64,000 bases of DNA from VAZQ01 sp963763365. Lineage in GTDB: Bacteria; Pseudomonadota; Alphaproteobacteria; Rhizobiales; Xanthobacteraceae. A model generated the notes under the pieces. That model ran no database searches. It was given only the letters and a program-made list of their open reading frames with translations, and had not been told where the DNA came from. Location of the stretch: positions 43,097 to 107,096 of the forward strand of contig CAVXOE010000007.1 in the NCBI GenBank assembly GCA_963763365.1, read 5' to 3'. Shown here piece by piece: positions 40,003 through 49,639 of the stretch (positions are counted from its first letter, which is position 1; each line of letters opens with the position of its first letter). Made by a program: the position numbers and the translations under genes.

Positions 40003-40440
40003 ATGAACAGCATACTCCAAATTTCCAATACGCTGATCCCTGAAGACGACGCGTGGTTTTCCAAACTCGGCCGATATGACCGGTTGCCGAAAGGAACCGT
40101 GCTCATCCGGGAGGGCGAGCCGATCAACACGCTGATCTTCATTCTCAACGGCGTGGTTTCGATCAGTGTCGCCGGGATGGGCGAAATAGGGCGCGCGGCC
40201 AATGCCGAGATCGTGGGGGAGATGTCGCTGTTGCAGGACGCGCTTCCGTCCGCAACCGTCACGGCCGAAGAACCGATCGACGTGCTGACGATCGGGCGTC
40301 GCGAACTTCAGGCCAAGCTCGAGAGCGATCCAAAATTCGCGAGCCGGTTCTATCGTATGGTGGCTTTATTTCTCTCGGTTCGATTGCGCCGAACCATCGA
40401 GAGGCTCGATCAGGAGCGCAAGTCGGCCAACCCGGCATAG
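40003..40440 (+). CDS. cyclic nucleotide-binding domain protein (Crp/Fnr-like, no HTH)
   Basis: 145-aa protein containing one cNMP-binding beta-barrel: LPKGTVLIREGEPINTLIFI, VVSISVAGMG, and the phosphate-binding cassette AEIVGEMSLLQDALPSATVT (Glu, then Ser-Ala-Thr where cAMP binders have Arg-Ala/Ser-Ala). The C-terminus is a long helix (FYRMVALFLSVRLRRTIERL) without a helix-turn-helix, so it is not a DNA-binding regulator by itself. It may report cyclic-nucleotide state to a partner. An upstream in-frame ATG at 39988 is an alternative start. Confidence 0.85.
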   Translation: MNSILQISNTLIPEDDAWFSKLGRYDRLPKGTVLIREGEPINTLIFILNGVVSISVAGMGEIGRAANAEIVGEMSLLQDALPSATVTAEEPIDVLTIGRRELQAKLESDPKFASRFYRMVALFLSVRLRRTIERLDQERKSANPA

Positions 40441-40469
40441 CCGATTAATTGCAACCGGGCCCTTTTCGG

Positions 40470-40677
40470 TCAGTGGGCAACTTGCCTGGCGAGTTCCCGC
40501 CACTGTTCCGCAAGCTTCTCGTACTGCTGCTTGATCGCATCGCGTCGCATATCGATCGGCGAGCCGCTGACATTCGTCGGCCCGGGTGCAATAGTCGTCG
40601 AAGCGCGCGAGGTATTCAACGAAACCCAATTGACCTACCGAGAAGTGACCCGCCGGCAAGACTAAATTGTGGAACAT
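40470..40677 (-). CDS. small rhizobial-type helical protein (frameshifted)
   Basis: About 68 aa. A strong GGAGGAAC ribosome-binding site precedes ATG 40677, giving MFHNLVLPAGHFSVGQLGF, then YCTRADECQRLADRYAT. The frame then slips near 40,545 and the next frame continues DAIKQQYEKLAEQWRELARQ to a stop at 40470. RA-E-C-x-x-LA and AIKQQYE-LA-QW patterns recur in tiny proteins of Bradyrhizobium-like genomes. Role unknown. The remaining 250 bp up to 40,932 hold nothing I can support. Confidence 0.6.
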
Positions 40678-40932
40678 GGCTTGTTCCTCCGGTTTGCGTC
40701 GAGGCGGGGCGGCCCCTACCTCAAAAGCATGGTGCCAGAATCGGGCGTTTCGCTGTGTGAACCGTTTCACACTCCAGTCAAATAAATTTTCGTTCCTCCT
40801 CAATGACATAAGGGGCACATGCGCCGGGGCCACGCCGCCGAACCCGCCATACCGGACGGCTCGTCGAAACCTACGACTTGATGAGGACGTGGCATCGCCG
40901 ACGAACGGCCCAGATAAACCGGCCGCCGGAAA

Positions 40933-43154
40933 TCATCCTTGCAGCTTGTCCAGCGTGATCGGGAGGTCCCGCACCCGCTTGCCGGTCGCGTGATAGACGG
41001 CGTTGGCGACCGCCGCGGCGACGCCGACGATGCCGATCTCGCCGACGCCCTTGAGGCCGAGCGGATTGCTGTCGTCCGGCTCGTCGACGAAGATCACCTT
41101 GATGTCGTGGATGTCGGCGTGCACCGGCACATGATATTCGGCGATGTTGGCATTCATGATGCGGCCGAAGGTGTGATCGATCAGCGTCTCCTCGTGCAGC
41201 GCCATGCCGATGCCCCAGACTACGCCGCCGAGGATCTGGCTGCTGGCGGTCTTGGTGTTCAGGATCCGCCCCGCCGCCACCGCGCTGACGGCGCGCGCAA
41301 CGCGGATCACGCCGAGCTGCTCGTCCACTTTCACTTCGACGAAATGCGCCACGTGCGTGTTGTTCGCGCGAGTGTGGTCATTCACAGGCTCGGTGGTTTT
41401 CTCCTGCGCGATGCGGTCGACCTTGCCCTGCCGCATCGCGTCGGCGATCGACACCGCGCGGGAGCCGTCGCGCTTGCTCACCAGCTTGCCGTCCGCGAGC
41501 GCGACCTCGCCAGGTGCGGCGTTCGCGAGCGGCGAATTCGGCACCTGCTTGGCCAGGCGCAACAGCTCGTCGCGGATGGCGTCGGCCGTGGTCGCAATCC
41601 CGTTCGCCACCGAGGTGGCGATCCACGATCCGCCCTCGACCGGCGATTGCGGAAGGCTCGAATCGCCAAGCTTGATGCTGATGTTGTCGAGCGGCAGGCC
41701 CAGCATGTCGGCTGCGACCTGCGTCATGATGGTGTAGGTGCCGGTGCCGATGTCGGAGGTCGCGCATGCCACCTCGGCATGGCCATTGGCGGTGAGCACA
41801 ATGCGCACCGTAATCGGCACCTGCAAGGCTTCCCAGACACCGGTCGCCATGCCCCAACCGACCAGATCGCTGCCGTCGCGCATCGAGCGCGGCTGCGGAT
41901 TGCGCTTGCTCCAGCCGAACGCCTCCGCGCCCTGGTGGTAGCATTCGCGCAGCGCCTTGCTGGCGTACGGCTTGTCCTCGTGCTGGTCGCGGTCCGAGTA
42001 GCAGCGCAGGCGAAGCTCAAGCGGATCGAGCTTGAGCGCGACCGCGAGCTCGTCCATCGCGGATTCGAGGGCAAAGAGCGCGGTGGAGGCGCTGGGCGCA
42101 CGCATATCGCAGGAAGTCGCAAGATCGAGCCGCGCGAGTTTGTGCATGTATTTCGCGTTGGGCGATTTGTAGAGCAGACCGGACCAGCCCGTCTCCTGCC
42201 GGTGGAAATCCTCGTATTGCGAGGTCACCGTCACTGCGTCGTGGGTGATCACATCGAGTGTTCCGCCGGTGTTTGCGCCGAGAGCGATGCGCTGGATCAT
42301 CGCCGGCCGGTAGCCCAGCGCGTACATCTGCTGCGCGCGTCAGCACGACCCGCACCGAGCGCTGCAGTGCGCGCGCCGCAAGCACAGCCAGCACCGCCTG
42401 GAACTGCGGGCGCAGGCCGGAGCCGAATCCGCCACCCATGAAGGGCGACATCACGCGCACATCTTCGGGCTTCATGCCGAACACGCCGCAGAGGTACCTC
42501 TGCACGTTCTGCACGCCCTGGGTCTTGTCGTAGACCGTGAGCTTGCCGCCTACCTCGAAGATCGCCGTCGAGGCATAAAGCTCCATCGGGTTGTGATGCT
42601 CGTTCGGAACGAAATATTCGGCCTCGTGGCGCACCGCCGCCGCAGCCAGCGCCTGCTCGGGCGTGCCGCGCGTCTTCGGCGGCGCGGACAAGGCTCTCGA
42701 GTGGAATGGCCGCGTCGCGCTGGCGATACACGTCCGTCACATGCGCCTCCCGGTCGTAGTCCACCCGGACCAGCGACGCCGCAAATTGCGCAATCTCCGA
42801 CGTCTCGGCGACCACCAGCGCGATCGGCTGACCGTTGAACATGATCTTGTCGTCGTAAAGCGGCCGGAACGGCGACCCGTCCGGCGCCACGTCGTCCTTG
42901 TAGGCCTGGTCGTTGTCCGCCATGGGCGGACGGTTCTCGTGCGTCAGCACGGCCAGGACGCCTTCGACTTGCGTGGCCGCGCTGGTGTCGATGCGCGTGA
43001 TGCGGCCCTTGGCGATGGTCGCGCCGACGACGCTGCCGTAGGCAAGGTCCGGCGCTGTGTACTCGGCCGCATACTTGGCTGCGCCGGTGACCTTGGCGCG
43101 TCCGTCGACGCGGGAGGTGGGAGTTCCGATATGAGGTGCCATGGCCGTGCTCAC
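40933..43154 (-). CDS. xanthine dehydrogenase-family molybdopterin-binding subunit (PaoC-like; two frameshifts)
   Basis: Catalytic molybdenum-cofactor subunit of about 739 aa: TPTSRVDGRAKVTGAAKYAA at the N-terminus, MSPFMGGGFGSGLRPQFQAV, ATSDIGTGTYTIMTQVAADM, and the C-terminal GLKGVGEIGIVGVAAAVANA, whose Glu in GVGE is the expected catalytic base. Frameshifts occur near 42,690 and 42,338; both need only one base. The likely start is GTG at 43154, overlapping the stop of the FAD subunit (GTGA); ATG 43142 is an alternative. It forms a three-subunit aldehyde- or heterocycle-oxidising hydroxylase with the next two genes. Confidence 0.88.
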
Positions 43155-44167
43155 GCGATCTTCTTGTTGGACTGCGACTGCGGCGTGCCTTGCGCGGCCT
43201 GCGTCAAAGTGCGGACGATCGCGCGACGTGCCAGATCGATCTTGAAGGTGTTGTGCCCGTAGCCCTTGGCGTCGCGGAGAAGGACGTCGGCGGCGGCCGC
43301 GAAGCTTGCTTCCTCGGCCGGCTTGCCGCGCAACGCCGCCTCCGCCGCCAAATCGCGCCATGGCTTGTGCGCGACGCCGCCAAGCGCGAGACGGGCCTCC
43401 TTGATGCGGCCGCCGTCGAGCTCCAAGGCAGCAGCCACCGACACCAGCGCGAAAGCGTAGGACAGCCGGTCGCGGATTTTCAGGTAGCTGTAGTTCGCCG
43501 CAAAGCCTGCCGCCGGTAGCTCGATGGCGGTGATGATCTCCTGCGGTTTCAGGTTGGTGTCGGTTTGCGGCGTGTCGCCGGGGAGCCGGTGGAAGTCGGC
43601 AATGGCGATCGTCCGCTCGCCGTCCGGTCCGGCGACATGGACCGTGGCTTCGAGCGCCGCGAGCGCGACGCACATGTCGGACGGGTGCGTCGCGATGCAC
43701 GAGTCGCTGGTGCCGAGAATCGCGTTGATGCGGTTGATGCCCTTGATGGCAGAGCAGCCGCTGCCGGGCTCGCGCTTGTTGCAGGGCGTGACGACGTCGT
43801 AGAAATAAAAGCAGCGCGTGCGCTGCATCAGGTTGCCGCCGGTCGACGCCATGTTGCGCAACTGCTGCGAGGCGCCGGCCAGGATCGCCCTCGACACGAG
43901 CGGATAGCGCTGCTCGATCAGCGGGTGATACGCGAGGTCGCTGTTCGGCACGAGCGCGCCGATCCGCAGGCCGCCGTTCGCAATCTCTTCAACCTTGTTG
44001 AGGGGAAGCCGCGAAATGTCGATCAGCCGTGCCGGGTGCTCGACCTCGTACTTCATCAGGTCGATCAAGTTGGTGCCGCCCGCGATGAATTTCGCCTTGG
44101 GATCGGCCGCGAGCTGGCGCACGGCGTCGGCCACGTCCGCAGCGCGCGAATACTGAAAGTTGATCAT
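43151..44167 (-). CDS. FAD-binding subunit of molybdenum hydroxylase (PaoB-like, with [4Fe-4S] cysteines)
   Basis: 338-aa FAD subunit. FAD-binding motifs are FIAGGTNLIDLMK and ASTGGNLMQRTRC. Cys119, Cys129, Cys138 and Cys157 (RTRCFYFYD, PCNKREPGSGC, SDSCIATHPSD) match the extra [4Fe-4S] cluster of the PaoB/YagS and 4-hydroxybenzoyl-CoA reductase types, which is absent from ordinary xanthine dehydrogenases. Start 44167 overlaps the stop of the [2Fe-2S] subunit. This favours a PaoABC-like aldehyde oxidoreductase. Confidence 0.9.
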   Translation of the reverse strand: MINFQYSRAADVADAVRQLAADPKAKFIAGGTNLIDLMKYEVEHPARLIDISRLPLNKVEEIANGGLRIGALVPNSDLAYHPLIEQRYPLVSRAILAGASQQLRNMASTGGNLMQRTRCFYFYDVVTPCNKREPGSGCSAIKGINRINAILGTSDSCIATHPSDMCVALAALEATVHVAGPDGERTIAIADFHRLPGDTPQTDTNLKPQEIITAIELPAAGFAANYSYLKIRDRLSYAFALVSVAAALELDGGRIKEARLALGGVAHKPWRDLAAEAALRGKPAEEASFAAAADVLLRDAKGYGHNTFKIDLARRAIVRTLTQAAQGTPQSQSNKKIA

Positions 44168-44691
44168 GACCGGCCCCCCATCGCCGCCATCGCCTGCTGG
44201 ATCGCTGCGATAATGTTGGGATAGGCGCCGCACCGGCAGATGTTTCCGCTCATCAACTCGCGGATTTCGTCGGCGGTCTTTGCCTTGCCCTCGGCGATAA
44301 GCCCCGCGGCCGAGCAGATTTGACCGGGTGTGCAGTAGCCGCACTGGAAGGCGTCGTGGTCGATGAATGCCTGTTGCAGCGGATGCAGCGTTCCGTCGGC
44401 AGCAAGGCCCTCAACTGTGGTGACGTGGGCACCATCCTTCATGACGGCCAATGTCAGGCAGGAATTGACCCGCCGTCCCTCGATCAAGACCGTGCAGGCG
44501 CCGCACTGGCCATGATCGCAGCCCTTCTTCGTTCCGGTCAGGTCGAGGCGATCGCGTAGCGCATCGAGCAACGTGGTCCACGGCGCGACGGTCAACTTGC
44601 GCTCGGCTCCGTTGATATGAAGGGTGATGTTCATCGGGGCGGGACCGGAGACCGATTTCAGTCGGTTCGGCGCCAAATCATTTTGGGTCAT
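44164..44691 (-). CDS. [2Fe-2S] subunit of molybdenum hydroxylase (PaoA-like)
   Basis: 175-aa iron-sulfur subunit. The plant-type cluster has Cys58, Cys63, Cys66 and Cys78 (GCDHGQCGACTVLIEG...NSC), the all-alpha C-terminal cluster Cys117, Cys120, Cys152 and Cys154 (CGYCTPGQIC...ICRCGAYPNI). Start 44691 has GGAGAA upstream. Unlike E. coli PaoA there is no Tat signal in the chosen reading, so the enzyme would be cytoplasmic. The frame stays open upstream to 45036 without a recognisable leader. Confidence 0.9.
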   Translation of the reverse strand: MTQNDLAPNRLKSVSGPAPMNITLHINGAERKLTVAPWTTLLDALRDRLDLTGTKKGCDHGQCGACTVLIEGRRVNSCLTLAVMKDGAHVTTVEGLAADGTLHPLQQAFIDHDAFQCGYCTPGQICSAAGLIAEGKAKTADEIRELMSGNICRCGAYPNIIAAIQQAMAAMGGRS

Positions 44692-45008
44692 TGAGTTCTC
44701 CAAGAGGAATTCTCCAAGAGGGCGTCGAGAGGGCTTCGCGAGTTCGGAGACCGGCATATCGGATTTTGCACTCACACGCGTGACATTGGGAGGGAACTCA
44801 AGCGGTGCAATGGGCTTGGGCGGCGGGACGGCTATGCTCACCAACGAACGGCTAGGACGTTCGGTCCAACTTGAGCAAAGAACGTGCCGAAATTTTTCCA
44901 GCGGCCGAAGCCGACGCCGGACCCCGTAAGCACCGTGCCCGACCAAGACGCGTCGCGCTCTTAGCAAAGCGTCGCGACGGGATGAATTTCGATAAGCCCG
45001 CGGAAGGC
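44692..45008. other. intergenic region between the PaoABC-like operon and the DUF459 gene
   Basis: 317 bp that should hold the operon promoter. The [2Fe-2S] frame is open here but its translation shows no signal peptide or family similarity. A tandem repeat of the ribosome-binding region (CTCTTGGAGAATTC, CTCTTGGAGAACTC) precedes the start at 44691. Confidence 0.4.
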
Positions 45009-46748
45009 TTACCAGCGGCCGAAGCCGCGGAACCATTGCTGCGCGTTGTTGAAAAAACGCTGCGGCGAGGATTCGCGTGACGTCGTGCGGGCCTTTTTCT
45101 GCGCCTCGGCGGCCTTCTGCGCGTCGGCCGCCTTCTGCGCATCGCTGCCGGGCTCGGGTTCGGGCTCGCCGGTGCCGGGCATCTTGGTCGGCGGCTTCGA
45201 CAACGCCGTGATGGCAGCCGGCGTGACGGCGGCCGGCTCGTCCGCGACATTACGGCGCGGCCAGCTGAAATCGTCGGCACGGCCGGTCGCCGGCGCGACA
45301 GCCTCGCCCTTTGTCAGCGTGCGGGTTGCGACCGGATCGGCCGAAGCCGGGCGCGCGGGCGCACGGCCACCACCCAACAACTCCTCCGAATTCGCCGGTA
45401 TGCCGTTGAGCGGCAGGACCGGGCCGGCCGCGGGTCGCGGCGGCGGACCACTCGGCTTGGCGGCGGTGGCGGGACCGGAGGATGACGCTTTCGGATTGGC
45501 CTCGGGCGGCACCGTCACCGGCAGCGCGACAGGTACGGTGCGATTGCTGAGGTGGCGTTCGATTTCGCGCTCGACATAGTGCGCGAGCTTGCGGGCGCCG
45601 AACTTGGTGAAGTAGACGCCGTCGCCGGTGCGCAGGCGGCGCGTCTGTCCCTCATAGTCGGGGCCTTGCGCGGAATAGCGGCCCTGCTCGTCGACGAACC
45701 CATCCCAGATGTCGACATAGGTGATGCCGGCACGTTCGGCCCGGCTGCGGTAGATCTCGTTGAGATAGGACGAGTCGGTCGAGGCCTTCGCAGTGCTGCG
45801 CGACGGCAGGCCGACCCAAAGCACCGGCACACCGGCGCTCTTCAACGCGGCCATGGTGGCGTCGATGCGCTTGATGTAGGCGGCTTCCCACTTCTCGGTG
45901 TGGAACTCCCACGGGCCGTAGGCGGCGAGACGCGCCTGCTCGGTGTTCGCAACCGGCGGCGGCTCCGGCGCCTCGGGCCGCTGCAATTCGGCGTCGAGCG
46001 GCGGCTTGGTCTCGGGCGTGATCGGCGTGTGAGTGGCGGCCGGAGCAGCCGGCGTCGCCGGCTTGGGAGCGGCGGCACCCGGCGCGGCAGCGCCCGGCGC
46101 CGGGCGGACGACCGCAGGCGCCTTCTCGCGGATCGACTGGCGGTCGTTGTTGCCGACCATCATGATGACGAACTTGGGCTTCTCGGCTGCGATGATCTCG
46201 CGCACGGTCTGTGCCCAATCCACGCCCTCACGGCGCAGATCGTAGCGGACCAGACCCGAATCGGAGCGATTCTTGCGGACGATTCCGATGTCGGGCTTTT
46301 CCGAATAGGCGTCTTCCAGGCCGTAGGCGAGCCAATCGGCCATGGCGTCGCCCATCACCAGGATGTTGGTGGTCGTGTCCTTCTTCGGCGTGGCGGCGGG
46401 TGCGCGCGTGGAGTCGATCTGGATGTCGTTGCGCTGGTAGTTGTCGCGTTCCCGGTATTCGCGGTCGCGATACTGCCGGTTCTCCCAGCCGCCGCGGTCG
46501 CCCCAGCCCCAGCCGCCGAACTGGTTCTGCTGCTGCTGTCGCTGCCGGCCGCCGCCCCAGTCGCCCCAGAATTGCGCCTTGGCGGGCAACAGGAGCGAAA
46601 GCGTCGCGAGAACGGTCGCAGCCGTCCCCAGGCCGGCGATCAGCAGGCTACGATCGCGAGGATTTGGGGGAATTGGATTTCGGTGAGGTTGCCATTCGCC
46701 TCTCGCTCGTGACGAAACGGCCGGGGCGCCGAGCCGTTCCGCCGCCAT
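45009..46748 (-). CDS. SGNH/GDSL hydrolase, DUF459 family, exported
   Basis: 579-aa protein with an N-terminal membrane or signal segment (LIAGLGTAATVLATLSLLLP), a Gln/Gly/Trp/Arg-rich linker, and a DUF459 SGNH domain: ILVMGDAMADWLAYGLEDAY (block I, with Ala in place of the usual Ser of GDS), VIMMVGNNDRQSI (block III Asn) and TGDGVYFTKFGARKLAHYVE (block V, with Tyr where many have His). Long Pro/Ala-rich segments flank the domain. DUF459 proteins are envelope enzymes of unknown substrate. Neighbour of a lytic transglycosylase and galU, as in Bradyrhizobium-like genomes. Confidence 0.87.
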   Translation of the reverse strand: MAAERLGAPAVSSRARGEWQPHRNPIPPNPRDRSLLIAGLGTAATVLATLSLLLPAKAQFWGDWGGGRQRQQQQNQFGGWGWGDRGGWENRQYRDREYRERDNYQRNDIQIDSTRAPAATPKKDTTTNILVMGDAMADWLAYGLEDAYSEKPDIGIVRKNRSDSGLVRYDLRREGVDWAQTVREIIAAEKPKFVIMMVGNNDRQSIREKAPAVVRPAPGAAAPGAAAPKPATPAAPAATHTPITPETKPPLDAELQRPEAPEPPPVANTEQARLAAYGPWEFHTEKWEAAYIKRIDATMAALKSAGVPVLWVGLPSRSTAKASTDSSYLNEIYRSRAERAGITYVDIWDGFVDEQGRYSAQGPDYEGQTRRLRTGDGVYFTKFGARKLAHYVEREIERHLSNRTVPVALPVTVPPEANPKASSSGPATAAKPSGPPPRPAAGPVLPLNGIPANSEELLGGGRAPARPASADPVATRTLTKGEAVAPATGRADDFSWPRRNVADEPAAVTPAAITALSKPPTKMPGTGEPEPEPGSDAQKAADAQKAAEAQKKARTTSRESSPQRFFNNAQQWFRGFGRW

Positions 46749-46836
46749 CGGCCAATATCCGCCACTTTGGATAATAGTGCCCGGAAAAAGATGTCAACTT
46801 GAAGGTTGGCCGGTGGTTTACCGAACCGGGTGTGGC

Positions 46837-48196
46837 CTATCGGCCACGCAACCGTTCGAGCATGGTGGCCGAGGCAAAGCCGTCCGGAACATGGCCGATC
46901 GAGCTCTGGTACTCGCGCAAGGCCGTCCGGGTCCGCCCGCCCAGCCGGCCGTCGGGCTCGCCGATATCGAAGCCGCGCTGCGCCAGCAATTGCTGGAGCT
47001 CGTAGCGTTCGGGGCGGCTCAAAACCCGTTCATGACGGGGCCAAGGCTGCACAAACGGCGGACCACCCCTCAGCCGGTCCGCCAAATGGCCGATGGCTAT
47101 CGCGTAGGCCTCGGCCGGGTTGTATTTCATGATCGCACGAAAATTGTGCAGCATCAGGAAGCCCGGTCCCTGCGCACCCGCGGGAACAAGCAGAAACGCC
47201 TGGTCGCCCGGCCGGGGAAACGCCTTGTCGCCGACGCGGCGGATACCCGCCCTCTCCCACTCCCGCATGGTCATCAGGCGCGAGCGGTCGGCCAGCCGGA
47301 AGTTGAACCCGCTGGGAATGACCACCTCGTAGCCCCAGGTCTGGCCGGCCACCCAGCCGTCCTTCTTCAGATTGTTGGCCGTCGAGGCGATCAGATCCGG
47401 CACCGAATCGACCACGTTGCGGCGGCCGTCGCCGTCGAAATCGACTGCGAACCGCTTGTACGAGGTCGGCATGAACTGGGTCGGACCGAAAGCGCCCGCC
47501 CACGAGCCCTTGAGGTGCTCCGGGATCACATCGCCGCGCGCGAGGATTTCCAGCGCCGAGAGGAATTCCTCGCGGAAGAAATCCTGGCGGCGGCCGATGC
47601 AGGCGAGCGTCGCGGTCGAGCGGATCACCGAGCGATCGCCGATTTCCCTGCTGTAGTTCGAACTCGATGCCCCAGATCGCCGCCACGACGTGGCGGTCCA
47701 CGCCATAGGCCTTCTCGACCGCATCGAACGCTTCGCGATGCTTGGCCAGGATGGCGCGACCGTCGACGATGCGCCGTTCGCTGACCAGCATGTCGAGGTA
47801 GTCCCATAGCGGCTTGGTGAACTCGGGCTGGGCATCGAGCAGGTCCATGATCCGCAGGTCGGGCGTAAGCCCACGGACATTGGCTTCGAACACCTCGCGC
47901 GAGACCTTGCGGCGCGCCGCCAGCGGCCACAGGCTCTCAAGGCACTGCGGGAAGTTCGCCGCCGCGGCGCGGATCGCCTCCGCCGTCATCGCCGGGTGAC
48001 CCGAGGCACCCGGCTCTCCGCTCCACTCGGGCGTGCCCGGCGTTGAGGGCGTCGCCGCCGGGCCGGGGTCCACGGTGCCGGTGGTCCCGCCGAACGAGAA
48101 CAGCGACCGCAGGTCGAAGCCCTGCGCATCAGCCGCCGCCACGGTGGAAATCAGCGCCGCGGCGGAAAACACCTGAATGGCGGGAAACCTGGCCAT
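46837..48196 (-). CDS. lytic murein transglycosylase (MltB-type, SLT_2) with C-terminal PG-binding domain (one frameshift)
   Basis: About 452 aa. Signal peptide at 1-25, then the SLT_2 domain with the catalytic Glu in VAAIWGIEFELQQGN, LKGSWAGAFGPTQFMPTSYK, and DGRRNVVDSVPDLIASTANN. The C-terminal peptidoglycan-binding domain (RYELQQLLAQRGFDIGEPDG, TALREYQSSIG) ends the protein. One base near 47,655 breaks the frame immediately after the catalytic segment. It cleaves peptidoglycan to anhydromuropeptides in the periplasm. Confidence 0.9.
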
Positions 48197-48390
48197 ACTG
48201 AAGCCTTGAACAACCTGCCCGGGACCGGCCTGCCGACAGCGGCATGCCCATTCTACCGGGTCCTTATGGGGAGGAAATAAGATTGCTGGACCGTTAAGCT
48301 AGACTCGAAACCTGCGGTCGGGCTGCGGCTTAAAGCACTGTTGCCTTGTCGGGACACCGCTCTTGTCGGAGGAACGGCCTTGTCGGATGA

Positions 48391-49281
48391 ATGGCCGTAC
48401 GCATGAAACCGATTCGCAAAGCCGTCTTCCCGGTCGCCGGCCTCGGCACCCGCTTCCTCCCCGCCACCAAGGCCATGCCGAAGGAGATGCTGCCGGTGGT
48501 CGACCGGCCGCTGATCCAGCACGTGGTCGACGAGGCGCGCGAAGCCGGCATCGAGCACTTCATCTTCGTGACCGGCCGCAACAAGGCGGTGATCGAGGAC
48601 CATTTCGACCGCCAGTTCGAACTCGAGCATACGTTGACCGAGCGCCAGCGCAGCGCCGATCTCGACGCGCTCGCGCGCGACCTGCCGGGCCCCGGCACCG
48701 CGAGCTTCACGCGCCAGCAATTGCCGCTCGGCTTGGTCACGCGGTGTGGTGCGCGCGCGAACTCGTCGGGCACGAGCCGTTCGCGCTCCTTCTTCCCGAC
48801 GTGCTGGTGCAGCACAATCCCGGCTGCCTCGCGCAGATGATCGACGCCGCGCGCACGCTCGGCGAGAGCGCCAACATCATCGCGGTCGAGGAGGTGCCGG
48901 CCGAGCGCGTCCACATGTACGGCGTGGTCGGCGTCGGCGAGCGCAAGGGTAAGCTGTTCGGGCTCACCCAGATGGTCGAGAAGCCCAAGCGCGAGAGCTG
49001 CGCCATCAAACCTCATCATCACCGGCCGCTACATCTTGCAGCCGGAGATCTTCGACATCCTGGCGGCCGAGAAGCGCGGTGCCGGCAACGAGATCCAGTT
49101 GACCGACGCGATGATCGAACTCGCCAAGACCCAGCCGTTCTACGGGCTGGAGTTCGAAGGCCGCAGCTTCGACTGCGGCTCCAAGGTCGGCTTCCTCACG
49201 GCCAACGTCGCCTACGCGCTGGCGCGCGACGATCTCGCCGAGGCGGTGCGCGCGGAGCTGAAGGGGCTGCTGAAGGATTGA
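48391..49281 (+). CDS. galU: UTP-glucose-1-phosphate uridylyltransferase (two compensating frameshifts)
   Basis: GalU makes UDP-glucose for exopolysaccharide and envelope glycans. Motifs: KAVFPVAGLGTRFLPATKAM (nucleotide loop), PKEMLPVVDRPLIQHVVDEA, HEPFALLLPDVLV, MVEKPKRE, GAGNEIQLTDAM and SFDCGSKVGFL. The frame leaves near 48,735 and returns near 49,008, so the total length (297 codons) is normal; both look like sequencing errors. ATG 48403 (MKPIRKAVFP) is an alternative start. It is next to a lytic transglycosylase gene on the other strand. Confidence 0.92.
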
Positions 49282-49285
49282 CGGC

Positions 49286-49398
49286 CCGTAGGGCGCAATA
49301 AGCGGAGCGAAGCGCAGCGCATTGCGCCGAATCGTATCGCGTGGAGTCGCGTCGCGTGGTGACGCGGTGCAATGCGCTACGCTTATTGCACCCTACGC
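49286..49398. repeat. intergenic palindromic repeat (CGTAGGGCGCAATAAGCG type)
   Basis: Inverted repeat: GTAGGGCGCAATAAGCGGAG and GCGCAGCGCATTGCGCC on the left, GCAATGCGCTACGC and TTATTGCACCCTACGC on the right. It begins 5 bp after the galU stop and can fold into a long hairpin that may terminate or protect the galU transcript. Confidence 0.65.
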
Positions 49399-49639
49399 AC
49401 CGCTGTTTCGCGGCTCCAATTATTGGAACGGGCAATTACCGCGCTTGGATTTGCGAGTGTCGCGTTCATCGGGCAGCCGCGGGCCGAGAATGGCCACGCC
49501 AAACTCCCTATGAGCTACTCAGCAATAAGCGCGTGCTCGCATGTCCGCTCCTGCCCGAAAGCGACCGGATTGTTGCGTCGCCCTGAATTGACGTTATGTG
49601 CCATTCTCTACACGTCGGCACCGCAGCAAGACAGCGCCG

